Below are positions 11,401 to 23,400 of a stretch of DNA of 64,000 nucleotides, piece by piece. Location: assembly GCF_020497125.1 (NCBI RefSeq), contig NC_059075.1:60531321-60595320 (forward strand), read 5' to 3'. The stretch's first letter is position 1; each line of letters opens with the position of its first letter. The translations under genes were made by a program, and so were the position numbers. The stretch is from Mauremys mutica. Taxonomy: Eukaryota > Chordata > Testudines > Geoemydidae. The notes under the pieces are model-generated. The model did not search any database and was not told the DNA's origin. It saw nothing but the letters and a program-made list of their open reading frames with translations.

Positions 11401-14400
11401 CATTGATGTTTCTGCCTGGTTTATTTCCAGTGCATGGTTTTGTTTATGTCAGGTGCTGGCAGTGGGTATAAAATCCAGGCTTGACGATTTGTTTGTGTTT
11501 GAATTTACAAACAGCTGGATGACACTTGATTTCCCTCTCTAGGGGTGCGATGTACTACTGTCCAGCTGTGCAGGTAACTTAGTACCTTTGCAAACATCTG
11601 GGTGACATCTGATTCCTTCCCCCCAATTTAATTCCAAAGTGCCATGTATAGTACCGTTACCTAGCTGTACAGAGATTTTAGTGCATTTTAAAAACAGCTG
11701 GATGACATCTGAATTGCGCCTGTAGTACTGAGATACTGCTGCCCAGCTTTGGAGGTAAATAGTGTTTTTGCAAACAGCTGGATGATGGTTGATTCCCATC
11801 TCACCCCCAATTCCAGGAGTGCAATGTACAGTACTGTTGTCCAGCTGTGTAGATACTTTCTACAAACAGCTGAGTGATGGCTGACTTTCCATCCTCCAAT
11901 AGGGGTGTGCTATACTGTTGCCTACTTGTGCAGTTAATATAGTCCTTGACTCTTCTCCTCTTTGCTGTCAGGTAGATCCTGGCATGTGTTACCTGGTTGT
12001 GTTTTGACACTTGTACCGAGCTTGATAAGTTCCCTCCCCTTTCCCATGATACATGGTTTACACTTAAAGAGTCTTGCACTTAGCCAGATAACTGTCTCTG
12101 GGGCACTGACTGGAACTTGGAGAGGAAAAACCCCAACGGACTCTCCTCTCCCTTTTCTAGGTGTCTCATATAGGCATTATTCAGGGTATGTCTATGCTAG
12201 ACTTCTGTACCCTGAGTTAACTGGCAATCAGTTACAAAAGTCTAGTGTTGGCAAGCCCTTAAAGGGCTCTGACTGAATAGGAAGAAACATAGTCCATACC
12301 TCAGAGGTAATTTCTGGAGGCAAAAGGAAACTAGTGGTAAGAGCCTGAGGCCTGGTCTACACTAAGGGGAAAAATCGATATAAGATACGCAACTTCAGCT
12401 ACGTGAATAACGTAGCTGAAGTCGAAGTATCTTATATCGATAACTTACCCGTCCTCACGGCGCGGGATCGATGTCCGGGGCTCTCCATGTCGACGACGCC
12501 ACCGCCGTTCGCGGCGGTGGAGTTCCGGAATCGATAGAAGCGCGTTCGGGGATCGATATATCGCATCTAGATGAGACGCGATATATCGATCCCTGAAAAA
12601 TCGATCGCTACCCGCCGATACGGCGGGTAGTGTAGACGTAGCCTGAGTGTGTCTGGGAAGGAATTGTCCTGCCATCCAACAAACCAGCACATATGTGGCC
12701 GCCTTCACCATCGATTTTCACCATTCCCTGCAAATAGTCCTGCCTCCGCTCCTCTGCCTGATGGCCCTACCGAGGGAAATAGGAAGTCTGACCAGGTTAC
12801 GCATGTTGAACATGCAACAATACAGTTGAAACCATGTTTAAATATGGTTGCTAGCATAGTTACAGCATAGCTACTGTGGAACAGGATGTGAAAGTTGTGC
12901 TCTGGCCACTCCCAACTAGCCTATAGCCTGCTTGTCTAATCTAGTCATATACAGGACAAAAATATAGGTTCACATAGGTCAGGAAACACAGTGATTGCTA
13001 ACAGAGTTTCAGGTGCTGTCTGCATAAAGTCTAAATAGCAGGCAAAAGTTGTTTTATTTTCTTTATTTTTTAAAGGGGAGACTTGTAAATTTTGACTGAA
13101 GTCCAGAATATGAGGATGTGATTTTTGTAATAGGAAGAACTTGACTGTGAAACAAACAAATTAACCCCCGGTCAGGAGTTCTGTAAAAAAATACAAACTC
13201 AGGTAGTGGAAGAACTGCTCCTATTACACACCTTCCTGAAACTATGTGTGTATGTTATATACAGCGAGAAAACATGATGGTGTGTAGTGGAATAAAGACT
13301 TTCCTGTTTACTGGAATGGGTTCGGGGTAGATGCTTTAACCCTTCACAGGTTATGTAAATGATCCCAAATAGCCACACACCATCTCATCTTGTTTATAAT
13401 TCAATATAATACTTGCTATTTCCAGTGCTTTAAAAAGTTTTATTGGTACGGGATTTTCATCTCTCTGTGTCTGCATGGCCAGGTTGCCTTAGCTACCACA
13501 GATAAGCTTTGGATGGTAGGAAAATGAATGTGTGTGTGTCACATACTCACAGTGTTCATGTCTACAGTTCATAAATCCTCAGAGCTAGTTACAAATACTG
13601 GCCTCAATCCTGCAGTTGGATCGCTGTGGGCAAACTCCTGTCCCGTCTTAGAGTTCCCTTGGAATCAATGGGTCTCTGCATGGCACAGAGGTCCACTCCA
13701 GTGGATCCAATTGCAGGATTGGGTCCTCTGGTGTGTCATTGGAGAGTTTGGGATCTCAGCGCTTCAGTGGGATATAGCAAATGTTATAGAAAGAGCTTAA
13801 AATTGTCATTGGTCCACAAGTGAAACAACAGCTGAAATCAGTAGTGGGCTAACGTACGTTTAAAAAAAAAAAATCCTGCTTTCACCTGGTCCACATTGGC
13901 AATGGCCAGAAGGAGGGGGGCATGGCTGCCTTTGCTGTGCCAGATTTTTGTTCTTCGTGCAGTAGCTTTTTGGAAGCTGCTGGTTTGGAATGTTGGAAAA
14001 TAGGTCCAGCTGAGATGACTGGCCAGGATGTAGGTGAGGTGCTCAAAATAATGTATATTTAAAAAATGCAGTTTATCCCTTGGTTGCAGAACTAAGGTTT
14101 CCCTGCCATGGATGGAATGACTCTGTGTGTCACACAACTGTCTAAAATGTGTGTTTGATTTGTTTTTTAAATATTAGTGAACAGAACGGTTAGTGAATTG
14201 CTTTAAGTACACCTCACCTCGATATAATGCGACCCGATATAATACGAATTCAGATATAACGTGGTAAAGCAGCGCTCCAAGGGGCGGGGCTGCGCACTAC
14301 GGTGGATCAAAGCAAGTTCGATATAATGCGGTTTCACCTATAACGCAGTAAGATTTTTTTGGCTCCTGAGGACAGCGTTATATCGAGGTAGAGGTGTACT

Positions 14401-17400
14401 ATCTAGTGCTAGAGCTCTGCTCTTATTATAGAGGCTTTGTTGAGTTAAGAAACATGCATTGTCACAGTTGCTGTGTTAATGGATGAGAACTATGGGGCAG
14501 AGGACTGACCTCATATTAATAACCCCTCCCTACCAGAGGTTCCATTGGCCTGGCTGGCTATGCACAGGTCCTCTGCTATTGTTGCTGTGCTGTGTTCCCA
14601 TAGTCCTGTATGTAAGTCATGCTGCCACTGCACTGGACTTAGTTGCCTCTACTGTCCGGTAATTTCATTGCTAAGCCAGTAGTAGGTCAAGGTGCACTGC
14701 TTCGGGTTGCTAGTTTGTTTGCTTCTGTAACATAGGCTTGCATAATTGTGCCCTTGCCCACCATCACCTTGAGCGCACATTCCAGGAACAGCACATACGT
14801 GATGTGTCCCTAAGGTTAGTTAGTGGAAATCAATACAGGGTCTCCAGGCTCTGTTCCTTCCTGTTCACAGGCCTTGCTATTTCCTTGGCATAACCCCTGT
14901 CTTCTCTGGCACTAAGGCCAGGTCTACACTTAAAACTTGCCAGTATAGTAATGTCTGTTAGAGAGGGGTGTGTGTTTTTTTACATACTTTTATATCCTAG
15001 TGTAGATGCAGTTATACTGGCAAACAAGTGCTTTTGGCACTATGGCTTATTCCATTCAAAGCAGAGGTATAAGCGATAGCAGCCAAAGCACTCTTTTGCC
15101 AGCTACAAGCTGCATCTACGCTAGGAGAGTATACCAGTATAGCTATATCAGCAAACCTTTTCTAGTGTAGACTAGACCTGAGAGACAGCTAGGGCGCCAT
15201 GTTTGTATAATTTTTAGTGGTGTCCAGAATGGGTCCAAGCAGAGCCGTCCCATACATAGGACAGACTGGGGGCAATCACCCTGGGCCCTGCGCTTTGGGG
15301 ACCCCACGCTTCAGGGAGATGCAGGGTCCAAGGTGGTCTGGGTGGTAAGCAGGGGACCTGGCACTGGCAGCAGCAGCAAGTGACCCGGCCCCAGCCTGCT
15401 CTGCCCCGCCTGCCCCGGCGTTGCTCGGTGGAGGGGGCGGAAGCCAGAAAGAGGTGGGGTGGGGCGGGGCCTTGGGGGAAGGGGTCGGATGGGGGTGGAG
15501 TGGGGGCAGGAAGAGAGGGTCCGGGGCTTTGGGGAAAGGGGTGGAATGGGGGCAGGGCAGAGCAGGGACGGGAAGAGGTGAGGCAGAGTGGAGCTTTCTG
15601 GGTCGCTTGCTGCTGCTGGCGCCAGGCCCACTGCTAACTCCCCAGGCCGTCCTGGACCCCGCATCCCCCTGAAGCACAGGACCCCCCAAAGCGCGGGGCC
15701 TGGGGCGGTTGCCCCGGTCCATCCTATGGACAGGAGGGCTCTGAAAATATAACCCTAAACATTGGTGGAGCTGGGCCCACCTTCCTGAATATTGGTGGCG
15801 TACGGGCACCACAGGCCCATATAACTTGCCGTCTATGAAGTTAAGGGAAAAATGGAAAAACTGCCATTGACTTCAGTAGGAGCAAGATCAGGCCCTGAGT
15901 TTGTACTTCTACATTCTACATTCATCTCTCTTGTAAAAACAAAATCATCATATTTTCTTGCTCCTTCAACCTTGCTGGCTCCAGAGAAGACTACTTTCTG
16001 CTGCTACTTTCTATCCACTGCCAGCTCTACCATACAGCCGGCCAGAAATGTAATTGATCCGTGATGAGAAAGAGCAAACATTTCCTGTTTGCCTGGGGCA
16101 GTAAAATCCTTTGACCCAATGTCAATATTACCCTCATGCTCTTTTTAGCTAAGTCTAAGTAGTTAAAATGAGTTTTTAACTATTGCATTTTTGTGCCTAC
16201 GGTCTGGTGATGGCTGTACTAGGTTCCAGAACATGTGGGGGAGACCCCTCTTGGATACAGCACCCGACCTCCATGCCAGTTGTAGCAGTTGATAGTGCTC
16301 TGTCAAATAGGGGATAAAGGAGCCAGGATTACTGGATTCTCACTCTGTGGCTTCACACATGTCACTTAGACACTGTACCTCAGTTTCTGTAAAAATCGGG
16401 CCAAGGTGGATACAAATATTTTTTTTTGTTGAAAAAATAAAAAAATAGAATTTTTTTAAACTTAAATTGGATTTTTTAACTTTAAATAATTTTTTCTTTT
16501 TAAAAATAAACCAGTTTAAAATGAAATCTGAATTTAATACAAAATACAAAACTTATGATAGTGTCTCAATATTTACATAAAAGTTAAATGTGCTGAATCC
16601 ATGAGCTTATATCAGAAACCTTCAGTTAAATATTGTTTTTTAATATAAAGAATCAGCGGAAAACATCCAACTTTTGCAATCAAGCTTCATAAGTATGGCA
16701 CAATAGTTCATATACTGTATTAAGGGCTTATTTTGCTTAATAAAAATAAATGGCATATGCTGTTGTGTGTTTAAATTCCAGTTACCACACTAACGTAGCA
16801 TGACACAAATCATGAGCAAAAAGTTAATTCTCTTGTAAATAAAAGAAATGTCATTCACCATTTTCAAACATACTAAAAATGTACAATTAATAAATAAGAA
16901 TCTGAAAATATTAAGGTATATAATTGCTTGTATAAATGTCTGTAATTATAGTGTACTCTCCAAGGTAGCAAAAAGATGTAACAAATCCAGTGTAAAGGCT
17001 CTATTTAGTTATAAATCAACATGTGAGATTTGGAGATTTTTCAGAGCAGGTTAGATAAACACCTTTCAGGGATGGTCTCTAGATAATGCTTGTCCTGCCA
17101 TGAGTGCAGGGGACTGGACAAGATGACCTCTCGAGGTTCCTTCCAGTCCTATGATTTTATGTTTTAATGGTTATATCAATGAATGAGAATGCACCTTTCT
17201 TTAGAAAATAACTGAAGCACAAATGGAAGTTTATTAAAATCAGTTATTTAAATCAAGGCTTTCCACTTGATGATTTAAATCTGATTTAAATTGCCTTGAT
17301 TTAAATCAGTCCACCCTGAGTAGGGGTGATAATTGACTACCTCACACGTGTTGTGAAGATTAAAAAATTAATGCCCGTAAAGCATTCTGAGTTCTGTGTC

Positions 17401-20400
17401 TGGAAGTGCTATAGACAGGCAGAGTATTAGGTGTTTGAGGGGCCTTGTTCTCCAGTCCTCCTTTCCTCATCAAATGCACTCTCCTCTCCCCCTTACCTGT
17501 ACTGTTGTCCTGTGTGTTATCTTTAGTTCCTGTTAGCCTTGTAATTTCTATTATATTGGAGGACTCTGTTACAAGACTGTTGTCCCCAGACATAGTTAAA
17601 ACACAGTTCATTCTTAAGTGTAAATGGGAACTAATTGTTTTAACCGTAATCAGTATAGTCTGGTAACGGCCATGCAAAAGCCCAGAGCCACAGTATAATT
17701 CAGGAACAAGGTAAAAACATGGTTTGGTCTCATCCATGTTGTAAGGCTGACTCGTGTTCTGATTGTATCCAAGGCTACCATGTTTTAACCTAGCCCCCCA
17801 ACCTTATACATTACAGTATAATTAGGACCTTGGTTTTGGAAGTTCTTTGGGGCAGAGAATGTTCTGTAAAATGACACATTTGCAGCACTGTGTAAATGCT
17901 CTTTAATACAAGCAGTTGGGATATACATGGCACAATGTAAATACTCAGATGACTTGCACTTCTGTCTTCCTACCTCCATCCCATTTGCTTTTCTTTGCTT
18001 TAAAGGGTACATGCCAACAATCACTTTACATTTCATTGGTATTTCTCTGTACCTGGTTATTCCCAGAGATGGTCACCAGCATCTTCCTCTCATTTCATGA
18101 AACCACATTTATCTGCTAGAGAATTCCTCTGGAAGAAGGATCTTTTTGGAACCCCATCAGCACCTCTCCTTGTTCAGCCAGCAGAGGGCTCTGCTAGAGC
18201 AATATGCCTAAGGCACACATTCCCATTGTGAGAGGAGGCAGCTCCTGTGTCCTGTAGGAAGTGCTTAAGTGGGCAAACAACATCAGTAGCCAAACACTGG
18301 CTGACCCTTGCCTCTCGGAGCTTGTGTTAAGGGGCTGTTTAATTGTGGTGTAGATGTTTGGGCTAGGGCTGCAGCCTGAGCTCTGGGACTCTCCCACTTC
18401 GCAGGGTCCTAGGGTCTAGGCACCAGCCTGAGCCCAAACATCTACACTGCAATTAAATTGCCTGAGTCCTGCGAGCCCGGGTCAGCTGGCATGAGCCAGT
18501 CACGGGTTTTTAATTGCAGTGTAGGCATACCCTGAGTGTCTACACTACAAACTTTGGTCAACATAAGTTACATTGGCATAAAGCCTCCACAGTTAGTATA
18601 TTGCTTGTGCGTATGCATCCTTGACTCCTTGTGTTGGCGGTGCATGTACTCACCAGGAGGGCTTTTGTCAATATACAGTGCGCTGCACCATGGATAGGTA
18701 TCCCACTATGCATCCTGCCACCATCCAGTGCACTGTTTTTTGGGAAGTTTTGGCAATGTGTGGTGGGGCAGAAACAAGTCACAAAGGGGTGACTGGGAAC
18801 CAGGGGTCAACTTCCCAGCATGCAACTGTCTCCATCCCATAATGTCATCTATATCCCAAAATTTTCATACCTTTTTAAAAAGTCCACGAACCTGCACCAT
18901 GCTCCTCGCTGTCCGCCATCTGGGACAGAAGCATGGAGTCTGCACAGCTCTGCACTATTGTCATACATGTTCAAGCACAGGATGCACGATCCTCCAGTAT
19001 TAGCAGAGCTGCAAGAATAACCAAATCAGCAGGGAACATGACGATTGCCTGGAGGTCAGATTGCTGTGGGACATAGCAAGAACCAATTCAAGGTTGTTGG
19101 TGGCATTCACAAAGCAGCTGCAGATAGAGGAGTGCCCGTTCTTGGCCCGAGAAATGAGCACTGACTGGTGAGATCACATTGTAATGTAGGCTTGGGATGA
19201 CAAGCACTGACTGCAGAACTTTCGGTTGCACAGTTCCACATTCCTGGATCTGTATGTTGAGCCTTGCCCCAGCCCTCCAGCTCAGGGACATTGAAATGGG
19301 AGCTGCACTGGAGAAATGAATGGTGATCACACTGTGGAAGCTTGCAATGCTCAATTGCTACCAGTCAGTGGGAAATCATTTTGGAATTAGAAAATTCACT
19401 GTGGGGGCTATTGTCATGCGAGTGTGCAGGGCCATTAATCATCTCCTGCTATACAGGACTGTGACTCTTGGCAATGTGCAGGACATAGTGGATGGATTTG
19501 CAGCTATGGGGTTCCCAAACTGCGGTAGAGCAGTAGACGGTGCACACTTCCCTATTTTAGCACCAGACCACCTTGCCACAGAATACATAAAAAAGAGAAA
19601 GAGCTACTTTTCTATGGTTATGCAAGTGTAGGTGGATCACCGGGGATGCTTCACCAACATCAGTGTTGGCTAGTCAGGGAAGGTACATGACACTCCCATC
19701 TTTAAGAAGACAGGACTGTTCAGAAAGCTACAAGCAGGGACTTTCAACATTGTCAGTAATAATCCACCAGTCAAGAAAGAAATTCCAATAGTGGTACTGG
19801 GGGACCCGGCCTACGTCTGGCTCATGAAGCTGTACACTAGCCACCTCGGCAGCACCAGGAAAAGATTCAGCTACCAGCTCAGCAGATGCAGAATGACAGT
19901 TGAATAAACTTTGGTAGATTGAAGGGATGCTGGCACTTTTTATTCGTAAGATTAGATCTCAGTGAAAAAAGCATCCCAATGACTATAGCTGCCTTCTGCA
20001 TCCTGCATAATATTTGTGAAGCAAAGGGGGAAAAGTTGCTGGGGTGGAGATGGAGCAGCCATTTGCCAAGTTTGAACAGCCAGACACAAGGGCTATTAGA
20101 AGAGCTCAATATGGAGCTTTATGGCTCAGGGAGGCATTGAAAGAGCACTTTAACAGTGAGACACAGTAATGGGCTGTCATGTACTGTGCTCTACCTGGCC
20201 TGCTGTTTTGGGGCCTGTTAGGAATTGTGTGGTGCTTGGTGTACATCTGTGAATATAACACTGACAATGCATCAAGTAATTTTGTGGTGTTTGCCGTACA
20301 TTTATGATTATTACACTGTTACTAAGCCTATAAGTATCAAGTAAGGGGGTGCTAGGCACTCTGCAGCATATATTGTGAACCAATAAAGATGAATTGTATT

Positions 20401-23400
20401 CCAAATAATACATTTTATTCAGTAACAAAGAAAAATCTGTGCAATTTAAAAGCAAATACATTGAAAACTTAATAAAATAAATTAGTGGAACAGAACTTAC
20501 CAAGGGGAAAGAACTGCAATGTCCATTTTACCTATACATACAGCAGCCGTGGCTCTCACAGGTCAGTAGGTGTGAAGCTGTAGTTGTCCTTAATGTCCCC
20601 CTGGATAGAATAGGGACGTGGCCCCCCGATGCCATGTGTCGAGGGGGGGAATAGGGAGGTGCTGCAATGGAGCGCTCCAGGGACTGCAAAAGGAGGGGAG
20701 CTCAGGATTGGTAAACCTGTAGGTCCACAAGAGTTTGCAGCATTTGGGCTTGCTGCTGGAGAAGCCCTGTTATGTCCTGGTGCATCTCCCTCTCCTTTTC
20801 CTGCTGGGACTCCTGGACCTTTCTTCTCCATACAGTCTGCAATATGCGCAGCTGCTGATAAAACACAGAAGGCACTGGTGTCAGTATAGTCACGATGGAA
20901 GGTAAAAGTTAAGGTTCAGAACTCCCTTCTTTTGGTCCCCTAAAGTATTAAACCAGACATGCTTGCTGACATTTCTGCTTTGGAATGCTTGTGCACGGTG
21001 CCACTCAGAGCACCAGTGATATTGACTATGGCCTGCTAGAAGTGAGGAAAATGAGCCGGCAATTGCTTGGTTGCATGAAACTGAGTGTAGGCCAAGAGCA
21101 CTGAATACTGGCACCATTTCCCACAGGCGGTGATGATTTTAGCTGAGATCTCACTCCTGAGGGTAACAAAGTCACAGAGAGCACAGCTGCTGCTGATGTC
21201 CGGAAGCTGTCCAGGCCCACATGCCATTGCCCTGCATGCTGTAATGGGGCCTGCTGAAATTAGCACTGACTGGCGTGGGAAAGTGTCCTACCACAGAGGG
21301 AGCAATAAGGTTGCCATCTCTGGAAACCTTTGGCAGAGGATTGCAGAGTACCTCCATGGAAGTTTCATTGAGATCTCTCAGGAAGATTCAAGGGACATAA
21401 GCAAGGGACACTACAGGGGAATGACAAGCAGATAACTCTACCTCTGTTGTACCTATACCTCTTCTAGTATGAGTAAATTAATGAACAGTTGATAGTTTGT
21501 GTCCTGTTAAGTTTGGGGTGCTATCTGTACATCGTGAGGGGAAATACAATTACACTTACCTGAGATTCCTTCCCCTGCATTGGGCTCGCCTATGTTCAAC
21601 GGCCAGGATTGACTGAGCTGCAATGGAGTATCAAACGGGTGCTGGATCACGGCATAGTTGGACCCTCTGGTCACATGTCCCCCATCCTCCTCCACCTTCT
21701 ACTCGTCCTTGCTGTTCATGCCAGGGACTGTGACTTGGGCTCCTCAGAGGTTTCCATGGTGGTTTGTAAGGTGGTGGTGGGGTCTCTGCCAAGCATGTCA
21801 TGCAGCCTTTGTAAAAGCAGCAGGTCTGAGGCTCTCCACTGGATTGACTGCTGGCCTCCCTAGCCCTTCCGATATGCCTGCCACAGTTCCTTCTCTTTCC
21901 CACAGCACTGCTGCTTATCCCTGCTGTACCCTTCTGCATCTCTCGTGCAATCTGCTCGTAGATGTCCACATTTCTACAGCTGATCCATAGCTGTGCTTGC
22001 ACACACAAACTCTTCCCACAAGCCTCGAAGATCCAATATCTCCTGTTTACTCCAAGCTGGAGCGCATAGCTAGCATGGTCAGCTAGGTGGTTGCACACAA
22101 CAATGGAGAGCAACTAGAGGTGTGCTCGCCAAGCAGGACAATCAGGAAAAGGCATTTCAAAAATTTGCAGGGCTTTAAAAGGGGGCGGGGGCCTTCTGGT
22201 CTCTGTGACCCCCGGGCAGTGGATCTCACAATTATGACCACAGCAGTCAGTGTCGGGCATTCTGCGACAGCTGCTGGAGGACTGTTAAGGTCGACATAGT
22301 AATGCAATGTCTTCAGTGGCAGTGCATTGATCTCAGTACATCAACCATGGCTCAGTGCCACTCGGGGAAGCGATGTTACTGTGTCGCTATAAGGGGGCAC
22401 TTATATTGGTGGGAGACAAATTTAAGCGTAGACACATACATTATTAGGTCAACACAACGTGGCTTATGTTGACCAAACTTTGTAGTGTAGACCAGGCTTT
22501 AGAGAACAAAGAGGTTTCCAGTAAACATGATCTCTCCTGCTTACCTACAATAGATTCTCCTCTCCATCTCCTTCACAGTAGTTTTCCTTCCTAGATGTGC
22601 TGCTTGTGATCCTGGAAGCAGGAATGTAACTTGGCAAACAAGTGCAAGAAATAAGCTTCCCCCACAAAGTCTCACATTTCTCGTGGATGTGGGTGGGCAA
22701 CATACCCTCCCTCACACTGCCAGGGTTTGCTCTTTGGGCTTTTTATTTCTTCTGTTTAACCTGTCCTTTGAAAGTTGGGATGAAGAAATGCACGGACTAT
22801 GGCATTTTTTTCTTCAATCTGCTGAATTTTAAATTTCCTTCTGCAGGAAGTTGGACCCACAATGGTTGGAGATGAACATTCTGATCAACATCTGATGGAT
22901 TACCTGGGTGCCATTAAGAGGAACGTGCTGGGGAACCATTTGTAAGTATTTCTGTGCTACTTCTCTCTCTGCTTCCTCCTCCTCACCATCTCCAATCCTT
23001 TGTCAGTTACTGCTCCCTCTATCTAGCACAGGCAGTTTTCTTTTCTCACTCCTGAAGTTTCTCATTGAAGAGACAAGGTGGGTGAGGTAATATTTTTTAT
23101 TGGACCATCTTCTCTTCGTGATAGAGACAAGTTTTCGAGCTTACACAGGGCTCCTCTTCGGGTCTGGGAAAGGTACTCAGAGTGTCACAGCTAAATACAA
23201 GATGGCACAGATTGTTTGGCATAAGTAAACACATATTTCAAGGGACCATTCAAGGTGAAGTGGCCCGAGGTGAAATGGCCCATTAATGCCCCTCCAGTTT
23301 GTCTCATTAAGACAGATGTAGTAGTGTACTGTAATGAAACTGGTGTTTCTGTCAGTGAGGCTGCTACTCTGAAGCCTGTCTTTCAACAACCATTGCAGTG

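Larger units (their letters stand above)
16330..17400 (-). repeat. MIR copy split by a later AT-rich insertion
   Basis: 16330-16396 (cacatgtcacttagacactg, cctcagtttctgta) and 17322-17400 (gataattgactacctcacac onward) read as one minus-strand MIR if 16401-17317 is removed. Confidence 0.55.
18532..22497. mobile_element. Harbinger DNA transposon, about 4 kb, decayed
   Basis: Inverted ends match 28 of 29 bases: GTCTACACTACAAACTTTGG at 18538 onward and the complement GTCTACACTACAAAGTTTGG at the right, each continuing TCAACATAAG. The interior holds a broken DDE transposase on plus and a broken Myb/SANT-like gene on minus, the two genes expected of PIF/Harbinger. A 3-bp target duplication could not be made out. 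It lies in GCHFR intron 1. Confidence 0.85.

Noticed and set aside
10449..11542. Several 100-180-codon frames around GCHFR exon 1
   Set aside because: CpG-island composition; none matches a known protein and they overlap on both strands.
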